Assembly: GCA_018241995.1 (NCBI GenBank)
Contig: JAFECT010000009.1
Coordinates: 62,001 to 126,000 of the forward strand
Direction: 5' to 3'
From: Pseudomonadota bacterium
GTDB taxonomy: Bacteria; Pseudomonadota; Alphaproteobacteria; Caulobacterales; Caulobacteraceae
DNA length: 64,000 bases
Below are positions 28,269 to 36,291 of this stretch, one piece after another. The stretch's first letter is position 1. The number at the start of each line of letters is the position of its first letter. The translations under genes and the position numbers were made by a program. Below the pieces are notes generated by a model. It saw only the letters and a program-made list of their open reading frames with translations, was not told where the DNA came from and did no database searches.

Positions 28269-28713
28269 GTCACCTGGCCGGGCAGTCCGTCGTTCTTCGC
28301 GGGGTATGTGTACGACCCGCTGAACAGGCTGGTGCGGGTATGCCAGAACCTGACGGACGACGTCTCGGGCTCGGCCTGCTCCAGCGCTTCGGACGTGAGC
28401 TCCACCGCCACCGGGATCACGGCCATGGGACGGCCGGCGACCTATGCCTATGACGACCTGCAGCACCGCACCTCGATCAGCAGGGCGAACTCGACGTCCA
28501 CGACATACGCCTTCTCCAATCCGGAGCTGATGACGGGCCTGACCCAGGACCTGGGCGGCACGACCAACGACCAGAGCTGGGGCTATGGCTACAACCAGGC
28601 GGCCCAGGTGGTCAGCCGCGCGGCGTCGAACGGCCTCTACGAGTGGACCAACCGCCAGACGGTTCAGCTGAACAAGACCTTCGACGGCCTGAACCGCGAC
28701 GCGGGCATCGCGG
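28269..28713 (+). pseudogene. Orphan RHS core fragment (partial copy of RHS1)
   Basis: This stretch is a copy of RHS1 25888-26334 at a fixed offset of 2381 bp. The first 136 bp (28269-28404) are identical base for base, after which identity drops to roughly 90 percent. The frame is open (YDPLNRLVRVCQNLTDD onwards) but has no signal, start or tip and ends abruptly just before the minus-strand TonB-like gene. It is the relic of a displaced RHS C-terminal module or a donor for recombination. The 90 bp before it (28179-28268) hold nothing recognisable. Confidence 0.85.
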
Positions 28714-28725
28714 CCGAACGTGTGG

Positions 28726-29544
28726 CTACCTCGCGTGGAAGCTCAGCCGGAACGTCTGGTCGCCGCTCATTGCGCCGCGGTACGGCACGCACGACGCCAG
28801 CGCCCGGATCGCACGCTCCTCCGAGATCAGCCGCTTCTCGTCGAGCACTGCGCCGGCGGGCCGAACGATGCGGGGCGGGGTGGCGATCAGGCCGGCGCCG
28901 CTGAGGGTCACCTCCAGCACCACCGGCACCGCCGAATGGCCCGGCAGGGCGCGCCAGCAGCGGTCGACCTGGCTTGGGAAGGCGCCGCCCGACGGGGCGC
29001 CGTCCCCGCGGCCGATCTCGGCGGTCTTGGTCTGCGCGGCGTGCGCCGCGCCCTTGCCGTCGCCGTGATCAGAGCCTTGCCCGCCGTCGCCGCGCTGGTC
29101 ATCTGCGGGCTTGGCGTCCGAACTCGGCGCATCCTGCGGCTGTGGCGAGAACAGGTCCATCAGCTTGGACCCGTTGGGACGGCGCTCGGCCGCGGCGGGC
29201 AGGGGGTTCGGCGTCTGGGCGCTGGTCAGCTTGCGGAATAGGGCGTCCATCTGGTCGTCCTGGCGCTGGGCGGCGGTATGGGACTGGCGCGAGGAAGATA
29301 GCGACCCGGCTAGGCCGGCCAGGGAGACGTTGACCGTTTCCTCGTCGCCCATGCCCTGGCCGGTTCCAATCGAGATCTGGTCGCCGGACGCGCCTGCGAG
29401 CATCGCCAGGAAGATGAGCATGTGGATCGCCAGCGCCGCCGCCACGGCGGGGCCCCGCGCGCGCCGTCCACGCGGCCCCCCGGCCCAATGCATCAAGGCA
29501 TCAAGCCGCTGTAAGAGACGGCGCGGGACGAGACGAGAGAACAC
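28726..29544 (-). CDS. TonB/TolA-like inner-membrane protein
   Basis: 272 residues if started at GTG 29544; a shorter start is possible. It has one transmembrane helix (PAVAAALAIHMLIFLAMLAG, about 33-53), a long polar low-complexity linker (GDGGQGSDHGDGKG), and a C-terminal domain beginning FPSQVDRCWRALPGHS, which looks like TonB_C/TolA domain III. It has two cysteines (DRCW and ASCVP). It is divergent from the type II secretion operon with 110 bp between. It may transduce energy or brace the secretin across the periplasm; no ExbBD is present here. Confidence 0.65.
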   Translation of the reverse strand: MFSRLVPRRLLQRLDALMHWAGGPRGRRARGPAVAAALAIHMLIFLAMLAGASGDQISIGTGQGMGDEETVNVSLAGLAGSLSSSRQSHTAAQRQDDQMDALFRKLTSAQTPNPLPAAAERRPNGSKLMDLFSPQPQDAPSSDAKPADDQRGDGGQGSDHGDGKGAAHAAQTKTAEIGRGDGAPSGGAFPSQVDRCWRALPGHSAVPVVLEVTLSGAGLIATPPRIVRPAGAVLDEKRLISEERAIRALASCVPYRGAMSGDQTFRLSFHAR

Positions 29545-29654
29545 GGTTCGCTATACGCCAACAGGTTGCAAGCAGAGCCATATATTATAGGATCGAACCC
29601 GAAAACTCGGCTTTTTGGCGCGGGCGCCAGTCTTGGCGCCCGATTGGGGCTCAG

Positions 29655-30110
29655 ATGAGCGCGGCGCGCGACGCAGCGATAAGGTCATGGCGTGGCGGCG
29701 CACTTAGGCGCGCGCTGCAGCCTCGCCGTTGTATTCCGGCGCGCGATGAGGCCGGTTTTGTCGCGGTCGACGCCCTGGTCGCCCTTGCCATCCTGAGCGC
29801 CACTGTCGCCCTGTCGATCCGCACCGCCGACACGGCGAGGCGCACGGCGAGCCTGGCGGTCGAAACCCGTGAAGCCCAGGCGGTGCTGGAGCAGGTGTTG
29901 GAAAGTCCGGTCCGCTCGCCGGGTTCGATCTCGGGTCGCAGCGGCGCGTTCGACTGGAAGCTGGTGATCTCGCCCTTGCCGCTTGCGACAGGATCGAGCC
30001 AGGCGGACCGGCTCTGCCAACGGACCGTCGAGGTGCGGCGAGGCGACGACGCCCGAATGTTTCGTGCTTCGACCGTCCGGGCCTGCCCGCCGCAGGAGGG
30101 AGTGCTGTGA
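29655..30110 (+). CDS. Type II secretion minor pseudopilin, GspI-like
   Basis: 151 residues. After a basic leader comes the prepilin peptidase site EAGFVAVDALVALAIL, with G(-1)/F(+1) and a hydrophobic helix. Position +5 is Asp rather than the near-universal Glu. The remaining domain with two Cys (RLCQR, RACPP) fits GspI size and position. It is the first gene of the gsp operon, and its TGA overlaps the next GTG. A hairpin (29622-29641) and an AT-rich patch lie in the divergent intergenic region and may carry the promoter. Confidence 0.75.
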   Translation: MSAARDAAIRSWRGGALRRALQPRRCIPARDEAGFVAVDALVALAILSATVALSIRTADTARRTASLAVETREAQAVLEQVLESPVRSPGSISGRSGAFDWKLVISPLPLATGSSQADRLCQRTVEVRRGDDARMFRASTVRACPPQEGVL

Positions 30111-30688
30111 GCGAGGACGGCTACACCCTGACCGAGACGCTCGCGGCGCTGCTGATGATCGGCCTGGCGATCGTCGGCCTGACCCAGGCGATGTCGGTGA
30201 TCGGTCGAATCCAGGGCCGCGCGGGCGCATCGCTCAGCCAAGGCCAGACGTTGCGGGAAGCGCGCCTGGGATTGTCGAGCGTGCTCAAAGGCGCGGGTCC
30301 CTTCCGCTCCGACACCGAAGCCCTGCAGGGCGATGCCCGGAGCTTCACCTTCGACTGTGGCCGGCCCTCGCGCTGCGGGGCGCGGATAGAGTCCACGAGC
30401 GGGACGGTCCAGCGCGTCGTGATTGATTTCGGCGGACGGAGCCGCAGCCTCGCGGTGGCGTCGGCTGATCCCCTCGTGTTCGGTTACGAGGTAGACGGCG
30501 CCGTCCCGCTTTCGGCTTGGCCGCCGGAGGACGAGGGGCAGCGTCGCCGCTCGCTCAAGGCTGTAAGCTTGGCGCGACGATCCGCGCAGGGGGACACGCT
30601 TGTGGCGCGGGCTAGAGTGTGGTCCGAGCAACCGGCCGACTGTAAATTCGACCTGATCTCTCAAGAGTGCCGGGGGGGCGCATCGTGA
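30107..30688 (+). CDS. Type II secretion minor pseudopilin, GspJ-like
   Basis: 193 residues from GTG 30107 (GTGA overlap with the upstream gene). Class III prepilin N-terminus EDGYTLTETLAALLMIGLA, with G(-1), Y(+1) and Glu at +5, followed by a single hydrophobic helix. The globular part is consistent with GspJ by size and by position after a GspI-like gene. It would be processed by the GspO peptidase encoded at 35.5 kb and join the tip of the pseudopilus. Confidence 0.8.
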   Translation: MSEDGYTLTETLAALLMIGLAIVGLTQAMSVIGRIQGRAGASLSQGQTLREARLGLSSVLKGAGPFRSDTEALQGDARSFTFDCGRPSRCGARIESTSGTVQRVVIDFGGRSRSLAVASADPLVFGYEVDGAVPLSAWPPEDEGQRRRSLKAVSLARRSAQGDTLVARARVWSEQPADCKFDLISQECRGGAS

Positions 30689-31461
30689 GTCCAGCCGCCG
30701 TCCTCCGCCTGGCCTCCGACGAAGAGGACGCGGCGCCCGAAGAACCCAAGGTCTTCGCTCGGGTGATCTCGGTTCCCCCGGGCATGCCCTGGGATCAGAG
30801 CCGCGCCGCGGGCCTGGAGACACGCGTGGGCGCGCCCCTCCCGATCGGCGAGGTGGTCTACCGCTTGCGTCGCCTGGAGCCCTGGGCGCCAGCGCGCGCG
30901 GGACGCTTCGTCGCCTTCTATGTGCGCGCCGCCGAGGTGGGCGAGCAGCTGGTGACGACTGTGGAGGTCGAAGGCCGGCCCTTGTCGGTCAGCATCCTGT
31001 CCTTTGCCGAGCAGGCGCGCCGCGCCCGGCGTCTGGCGACGCTGGCCCTGGCGGCGGGCGCCGCGACGGTGGTGGCGCTCGGCAGCTTGAGCCTCGCCCT
31101 GAGCGCCCGCGCGAAGGCGGAGGAGCGCATTGCCGGCTTGGAGCTTCAGGCCGCGCGCAAGCTGCAACAGGCGGAGAGTGTCGAGCGCCTGAAGCGGCAG
31201 GCCCGCGCGCTCGAAGCCGCGCGACTGCATGGCCAAAGCCTGGATGACCTGCTGAAGGATCTCGCCTGGGCTTCCACGGCCAAGGCGCCCACCAGCCGCA
31301 TCGAGGGCGTGCATTGGGATCACGGCTTCATGGCGGTGGAAGTGCGTGGCGACGCCACCCCGTTCGAACGCCTCGACCGGCCCCTGCAGAAGTCCGCCCG
31401 CCCGGCGCGCCCGGGCGTCTGGCTCTGGGGCGTCGCTCCCGGTAACGGGGCCGCGAGATGA
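30685..31461 (+). CDS. Type II secretion inner-membrane platform protein, GspL-like (short)
   Basis: 258 residues from GTG 30685 (GTGA overlap). About 115 cytoplasmic residues are followed by one transmembrane helix (LATLALAAGAATVVALGSLSLAL) and a coiled-coil/ferredoxin-like periplasmic part. It sits where gspL is expected, directly before gspM, and has the L-type layout, but its cytoplasmic domain is far shorter than the about 240-residue actin-like domain of classical GspL. A PilN-like protein is the alternative. Its likely partner is GspE through the cytoplasmic domain. Confidence 0.6.
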   Translation: MSPAAVLRLASDEEDAAPEEPKVFARVISVPPGMPWDQSRAAGLETRVGAPLPIGEVVYRLRRLEPWAPARAGRFVAFYVRAAEVGEQLVTTVEVEGRPLSVSILSFAEQARRARRLATLALAAGAATVVALGSLSLALSARAKAEERIAGLELQAARKLQQAESVERLKRQARALEAARLHGQSLDDLLKDLAWASTAKAPTSRIEGVHWDHGFMAVEVRGDATPFERLDRPLQKSARPARPGVWLWGVAPGNGAAR

Positions 31462-31982
31462 GGCGCGGGAGCATCGATGTTCGACTGGCGACAGCAGCGG
31501 TGACCGCCGTAGTGGTGGTGGCCGCCTTATGGGCCGCGCTGCTCGGCGCCATATCCCAGCCGAAGGACCTGAAGGCTCGCCTCGCCGCGATCGACACACG
31601 CCTCGACGAAGCTGAGCGCCTGACCAAGTCGCGCGGCGACGCGGCGGCCTATGCCGACGGCACGGTTTGCGCGGAGACCGGGCAGGGCGCGGACGCCCTG
31701 AAGAAGCGGATCGAGACCGGTGCGGCGGCGGCCAGCGTCGCCCTCACCAGCCTCGCGGTCACACCGGCCTCCGGCGTCGACGCGGGCGGGCAGCTGTCGC
31801 CGGTGCGGCTGGAGCTGGAGGCGAGCGGCAAGCACGAGGCGATATTGGCGCTGCTCGCCGCGCTGGACCGGGACCGCCCCGCCATCTTCGTCGACACCGC
31901 CGACCTGAAGCCGCAGGCCGGCGGCGGCGTGACCCTAAAACTGAACGGACGCGTGCTGTGCTGGACCTCCGCTCACCCTTGA
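31458..31982 (+). CDS. Type II secretion platform protein, GspM/PilO-like
   Basis: 174 residues, ATG overlapping the upstream stop (ATGA). A short cytoplasmic tail and one transmembrane helix (LATAAVTAVVVVAALWAALLGAI) are followed by a coiled coil (LKARLAAIDTRLDEAERL) and a ferredoxin-like domain ending in LELEASGKHEAILALLAALDRD and an LNGRVLCW strand. This is the GspM subtype-b/PilO layout. It would pair with the GspL-like protein in the assembly platform. Confidence 0.75.
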   Translation: MRRGSIDVRLATAAVTAVVVVAALWAALLGAISQPKDLKARLAAIDTRLDEAERLTKSRGDAAAYADGTVCAETGQGADALKKRIETGAAAASVALTSLAVTPASGVDAGGQLSPVRLELEASGKHEAILALLAALDRDRPAIFVDTADLKPQAGGGVTLKLNGRVLCWTSAHP

Positions 31983-32449
31983 CCCTCGGCGCACCGGCGG
32001 CGGCGCTGACGCTCGGCCTTCTGGCCTGGGCGGTGCTGGGCGGCGGCGCGCCGGCGGCCACGCGCATGACCGAGTTCGACCAGCGCTTGGAAAAGCTGCA
32101 GCCTCGAGCAATCAGGGGCGCGGCAGTGACCGGCGCCTCCGCCGCCGACGCTATCGCCCATCCAATCTTCGCGGTCGGAACAGCGGCCCTCGCCGACGCG
32201 ACCCTGCGCCTCGATGGCGTGGCGTTGACGCCTCGGCGTCAGGCAGCGCTGCTGTCGATCAACGGCAAGAACGCCGAGTGGTTGGAGCGTGGCGATACGC
32301 GTGACGGCGTAACCGTGCAGGCGATCACCGCCACCAAGGTCGTGATCGACACCGCCACCGGGCCGCGCGATGTGCTGCTCGGCGACAAGAGCGCAGGTGA
32401 TGCTTCGCCGGTTGCGAAAGCCGCACCCACAGGGGCGCCCCGCGGTTGA
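31958..32449 (+). CDS. Type II secretion protein GspC-like (HR domain)
   Basis: 163 residues from GTG 31958, overlapping gspM by 25 bp; a TTG at 31979 overlapping the TGA is an equally good start. One N-terminal helix (AAALTLGLLAWAVLG) is followed by a periplasmic homology-region domain (ALADATLRLDGVALTPRR to VTVQAITATKVVIDT) like that of GspC, which contacts the secretin. A PDZ domain is absent; the Pro/Ala-rich tail ends at once. It precedes gspD by about 55 bp, the usual order. Confidence 0.7.
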   Translation: MLDLRSPLTLGAPAAALTLGLLAWAVLGGGAPAATRMTEFDQRLEKLQPRAIRGAAVTGASAADAIAHPIFAVGTAALADATLRLDGVALTPRRQAALLSINGKNAEWLERGDTRDGVTVQAITATKVVIDTATGPRDVLLGDKSAGDASPVAKAAPTGAPRG

Positions 32450-32503
32450 GCATAGACTGCGGATGAATGAAGTTTGCGGCCGCGAGGTCGGGGGGAACAG
32501 GTA

Positions 32504-34429
32504 TTGGATCGTTCAAGTGCAGCAGCCGGCGCGCGTCGCCTCGCGGTCCTCCTGGCCGCGGTCGTCGCCGTTGGCGCGCCTCCCGTCATGGCCGCGCCGG
32601 CCGGCCGCGTGGCCGTGGAGCATGCCGAGACCTACACCTTCGCCTTCCGCGACGCCGAGGTAGGACAGGTAGCCGAGGAAATCCTCGGGAAGACCCTGGG
32701 CCTGACCTACACTCTCGATCCCTCGATCACCGGCAAGATGTCGTTCCGCATCGACCGGAAGCTGACCCGGCCGCAGCTGATCGAAGCATTCGAGGCGGCT
32801 CTGGCGGCTAACGACGTCGTGATGGTTCGCCAGGGTGACGCCATCGCTCTTCTGCCAAGGTCAAAGGCCAGAGGCGCCGCAGGCTTGCGCACCAGTGGTG
32901 AGCATCGCGGCCGGGCCGGCTATGAACTGGTCGCGGTGCCCCTCTCCTACGCCTTGCCGTCCGAGGTCGCCAAGGCGCTCGAGGCAGTTGGGACTGGCGG
33001 CGTGGTGGTCTATCAAAGCGACAAACAGGGCCTGCTGATGCTCGGCGGGGATCAGCGGGAGCTGGAGGCCGCCAGCCAGCTGATTCGCGTCTTCGACCGC
33101 AACGGGCTCGACGGGTCGAAAATCCGCTGGTTCCCGCTTGAGAAGGCGCCGGCGACCGTCGTGGCCGGCGACCTGGAGAAGGTGCTGCAGACGTCGGGCG
33201 CATCTGGCGTGGCGGTGGTGCCCCTGAAGCGGCTGAACGGCCTGTTCGTATTCGCGCGCACGCCTGAGGCGCTGGACCGCGTGGGCGAATGGGTGGCCAA
33301 GCTCGACCAGGCCCAGAACGATCAGGGCACGCAGCTGTTCGTCTATAGGCCGCGTAACGTATCGGCGGAGTCGCTCGGCCAGACATTGAGCAGCGTGCTC
33401 TCCGGCCGCTCCAGCAGCACGACGGCCACCACCGCCACGGGTCCGGCAGGGACGTCGGGCACGGCGTCGGCGGCGCCCCAGCCCGCGGCTACCGTCCAGG
33501 CCGAGAGCTTCACGACCACGGACGACGACCCCGTGCGTGTGGGCATCGACAAGCAATCCAATGCGCTGCTGATCTCGGCCTCGCCGTCGCGCTGGCTGCA
33601 GATCCAGCGCATCCTCGGGGAGATCGACAGGCCGCCCGTACAGGTGCTGATCGAGGCGACAGTGCTGGAGGTTACGCTTGGAGACGATTTCCGCTTCGGC
33701 GTGGACTGGTCCCTGTTGGGCGCCAACGGCCGGCTGAAGGTGACGTCCTCAGGCAGCAACAACGGCGCCGTGGCGCCAGCCTTCCCCGGTCTCGGGGTGA
33801 CCTTTCTAGACAATGACGTGTCGGTCGCGATCGATGCGCTGCGCTCCAAGACGGCGGTTGAGGTGGTGTCCGCGCCCAAGATCATGGCGCTGGACAATCA
33901 TGTGGCGCACCTGCTTGTCGGGGACCAAGTGCCGGTTGTCACCCAAAGCGCGCAGAGCTCGACGGCGCCGGGTGCGCCTCTGGTGACCACCACTGACTAC
34001 CGCTCCACGGGCGTGATCCTGAATGTGACGCCGCGCGTCAGCGGCGATGACCGCGTCACCATCGAGGTCTCGCAAGAGGTCAGTTCGGTAGCGAAGACGA
34101 CCACCTCCGGCATTGACTCCCCCACCATCCAGCAGCGCAAATTCGACAGCTCGCTGATGTTGAAGGATGGAGGCACGGTGGCGCTGGGCGGGCTGATCAG
34201 CTCAAACCGCTCCCGCGGACGTTCCGGCGTGCCGCTTCTGCAGAACGCGCCGGTGCTGGGCGCCCTGTTCCGCCAGGAGAGCAAGAGCGTCGACCGCACC
34301 GAGATGATCGTGCTGCTGACCGTCCGTATCCTGCACGACGACGCCTCGAGCGAGGGGGTCACCAAGGATCTGATCGCCGACATGCACGAGATCGAAGACC
34401 GTGGCCTGTTCAAGTCCATCAAGCCCTGA
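32504..34429 (+). CDS. gspD: Type II secretion system secretin GspD
   Basis: Outer-membrane channel of the T2SS. About 641 residues from TTG 32504, which has a G-rich stretch upstream; no ATG is in frame nearby, and another TTG lies at 32474. Signal peptide RRLAVLLAAVVAVGAPPVMA; N0 domain (TYTFAFRDAEVGQVAEEIL); N1-N3 repeats with the Thr/Ala-rich linker at about 310-340 (STTATTATGPAG); then the secretin core with VPVVTQ and VEVVSAPKIMALDN, and the C-terminal VALGGLISS and RTEMIVLLTVRIL. All hallmark blocks are intact. Confidence 0.95.
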   Translation: MDRSSAAAGARRLAVLLAAVVAVGAPPVMAAPAGRVAVEHAETYTFAFRDAEVGQVAEEILGKTLGLTYTLDPSITGKMSFRIDRKLTRPQLIEAFEAALAANDVVMVRQGDAIALLPRSKARGAAGLRTSGEHRGRAGYELVAVPLSYALPSEVAKALEAVGTGGVVVYQSDKQGLLMLGGDQRELEAASQLIRVFDRNGLDGSKIRWFPLEKAPATVVAGDLEKVLQTSGASGVAVVPLKRLNGLFVFARTPEALDRVGEWVAKLDQAQNDQGTQLFVYRPRNVSAESLGQTLSSVLSGRSSSTTATTATGPAGTSGTASAAPQPAATVQAESFTTTDDDPVRVGIDKQSNALLISASPSRWLQIQRILGEIDRPPVQVLIEATVLEVTLGDDFRFGVDWSLLGANGRLKVTSSGSNNGAVAPAFPGLGVTFLDNDVSVAIDALRSKTAVEVVSAPKIMALDNHVAHLLVGDQVPVVTQSAQSSTAPGAPLVTTTDYRSTGVILNVTPRVSGDDRVTIEVSQEVSSVAKTTTSGIDSPTIQQRKFDSSLMLKDGGTVALGGLISSNRSRGRSGVPLLQNAPVLGALFRQESKSVDRTEMIVLLTVRILHDDASSEGVTKDLIADMHEIEDRGLFKSIKP

Positions 34430-35108
34430 CGGCGAGGGCGGTTACGCCACTGCGGCGGCGACGGTGGTGAGCCTGGCGCTGGCGGTGACGGTGGCAGCGC
34501 TCGCAGGATCGGGGGTGGCCGAGTTGCGCTCTGCGCGTGCGGATATGCGCCGTATGCAGGCCGAGTACGGGTTGGGTGGCGCTCATGTCATGGCCGACCA
34601 GACGGTCATCGCCGACGGCCAGGGGCGGCGCATGCGCTGGCGGTTCGACATTGCGGCCGGACAGGTCGAAGCGTTGGCTGAACCCGAGGCGGGGAAACTG
34701 GACTACGAAACCGCCGCAAGCCTCGACGACGCCGCCTTCGGCCGTCTGGGCGTTCGAGATGCCGCCGCGCTTAGGGCTAAGCTCGTGACGCTTGCGAAGA
34801 CCCATTCGGGCACGCTTGCATCATTGGTTGGCTCTGACGCCGCGCCCGGCTGGCGCCGTTGCGCTCCGTCGGTGGTCTCGCGGGTTGGTCGGGCCGACAA
34901 GCCATCCCTGTCGGCGGCAGTTGCGCCGTCACCGCGACCTGGCTCTTCTCGCGCCGGAGAGGTCTGGCGCGTTCGCCTCAGTCTCGGGGGCTGGACCGAG
35001 GATCGGATCGTGAGATTTACGGGCGACCTGAATCATCCAGCCGCTATCATCGACCGGAGCCTCTACAGGGCCGAGGGGGAGGATCGATGCGAAACGCTCG
35101 TGAACTAA
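34401..35108 (+). CDS. Putative type II secretion minor pseudopilin, GspK-like (short)
   Basis: 235 residues if started at GTG 34401, overlapping gspD by 29 bp. Near the N-terminus a G-Y prepilin-like site (DGEGGYATAAATVVSLAL) is followed by one hydrophobic helix, and a region with SLDDAAFGRLGVRDAAALRA could be the GspK helical insertion. It is well short of typical GspK (about 300) and lacks Glu at +5, which is normal for GspK. The call rests on layout and position; it may be a diverged pseudopilin of another class. It overlaps gspG by 22 bp. Confidence 0.5.
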   Translation: MACSSPSSPDGEGGYATAAATVVSLALAVTVAALAGSGVAELRSARADMRRMQAEYGLGGAHVMADQTVIADGQGRRMRWRFDIAAGQVEALAEPEAGKLDYETAASLDDAAFGRLGVRDAAALRAKLVTLAKTHSGTLASLVGSDAAPGWRRCAPSVVSRVGRADKPSLSAAVAPSPRPGSSRAGEVWRVRLSLGGWTEDRIVRFTGDLNHPAAIIDRSLYRAEGEDRCETLVN

Positions 35109-35548
35109 GGCGGTCGGCCCCCCGACCTGAGGGCGAAGCCGGCTATACCTTGACCGAAATGCTGGTGGTGATCGGCATCATCGGTTTGATCGCAGCGGTG
35201 CTGACTCCCGGTCTTATCGGTCACATGGCGCGCGCTAAAGCCAAGACTGCGCAGCTGCAGCTCGACACCGTCGCCGCCGGTGTGGAGATGTTCGAGGCCG
35301 ACGTGCACCGCTACCCCACCGCCGAGGAAGGCCTCGCCGCTCTGGTGAAAGAACCTCCCGGGGCCGACGGGTGGACGGGCCCCTACCTGCGCGATCGGAA
35401 GATGATGAACGACCCGTGGGGACGGCCGCTCACCTACACGGTGGACGCCGCCAGCCATACCTTCACCGTCAAGAGCCTCGGCGCGGACGGCAAGCCCGGC
35501 GGTTCAGGCGTCGATCGCGATCTGCAGGCGCCGGCTGCAGCGCAGTGA
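35087..35548 (+). CDS. gspG: Type II secretion major pseudopilin GspG
   Basis: 153 residues from ATG 35087, with GAGGGGGAGG upstream. Prepilin site EAGYTLTEMLVVIGIIGLI with Glu at +5. The C-terminal domain has the GspG calcium-loop landmarks: HRYPTAEEGLAAL, GWTGPYL, NDPWGRPL and SLGADGKPGG. It polymerises into the pseudopilus that pushes folded periplasmic substrates through GspD. The start lies inside the previous gene, indicating coupling. Confidence 0.95.
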   Translation: MRNARELRRSAPRPEGEAGYTLTEMLVVIGIIGLIAAVLTPGLIGHMARAKAKTAQLQLDTVAAGVEMFEADVHRYPTAEEGLAALVKEPPGADGWTGPYLRDRKMMNDPWGRPLTYTVDAASHTFTVKSLGADGKPGGSGVDRDLQAPAAAQ

Positions 35549-36291
35549 GGATCGAAAGCGCCCTTCCCTGGATCGCGGCCCCGCTTGTCGGCGCGTGCGT
35601 CGGAAGCTGGGCGGCGACTGTGGCCGTGCGCGCGGTGCGGGGTGAGCACGCCTTGATGGGTCGGTCGCAGTGCGATGGCTGTGGTACGGCGCTCAGCTTC
35701 GCCCAGACAGTTCCCGTGATCTCATACTTGGCCCACGGCGGCAGCTGCTCAGTCTGCGGCGGAAAGATCGACCCCACCCATGTCATTGGGGAACTTGGCG
35801 GGGGGGCGGTCGGCCTCTGCGCCATGGCTGCCGCGCCCTGGCCGCGGATGGCGCTGCTGGGCGCACTCGGCCTGACATTGCTGGGCTCTGCGCTCATTGA
35901 TGCGCGTACGCGACGGCTGCCCGACATCTTGACGCTGTTGATCGCAGCATGTGGTGCGGGGCTCTCGGTGCTGAAGGGTCAGGGCGTCCTACTCGAGGGG
36001 CTGGTCGCGGCGGCCGTGGCGTTCCTGTTGGCCGAGGGTGTGCGTCGGGGATTCCTATGGCTTAACCGGTCGCCAGGATTGGGTTTTGGCGATGTGAAGC
36101 TGATCGCCGCGCTCGCGCTGTGGCTCGGAGCGGCGACGCCGTGGATGGTCGTGGCCGCGGCGCTGATTGGCCTTGTCGGCTTCCTGTTTGTGCGCACTGC
36201 CGATGGGCGGCTGCCTTTCGGGCCCTCGCTAGCGCTCGGGGCGTGGATAATCGGACTGGCGCGGGAGGCGGGGCTGTGGCCGCTGGCTTGA
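35545..36291 (+). CDS. gspO: Prepilin peptidase GspO/PilD-like
   Basis: 248 residues from GTG 35545 (GTGA overlap with gspG). Inner-membrane aspartyl peptidase that cleaves and N-methylates pseudopilins. It has an N-terminal zinc-binding domain with two CxxC pairs (CDGCG, CSVCG), and catalytic aspartates in SALIDARTRRLPD and in the GFGDVKLIAALALWLG signature. There are about seven hydrophobic segments. Because it is encoded inside the operon, this T2SS does not depend on a pilus peptidase elsewhere. Confidence 0.93.
   Translation: MRIESALPWIAAPLVGACVGSWAATVAVRAVRGEHALMGRSQCDGCGTALSFAQTVPVISYLAHGGSCSVCGGKIDPTHVIGELGGGAVGLCAMAAAPWPRMALLGALGLTLLGSALIDARTRRLPDILTLLIAACGAGLSVLKGQGVLLEGLVAAAVAFLLAEGVRRGFLWLNRSPGLGFGDVKLIAALALWLGAATPWMVVAAALIGLVGFLFVRTADGRLPFGPSLALGAWIIGLAREAGLWPLA

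Noticed and set aside
29622..29641. Hairpin between the TonB-like gene and the gsp operon as a terminator
   Set aside because: It is between two divergent starts and has no U-tract on either strand; it more likely lies in the promoter region.
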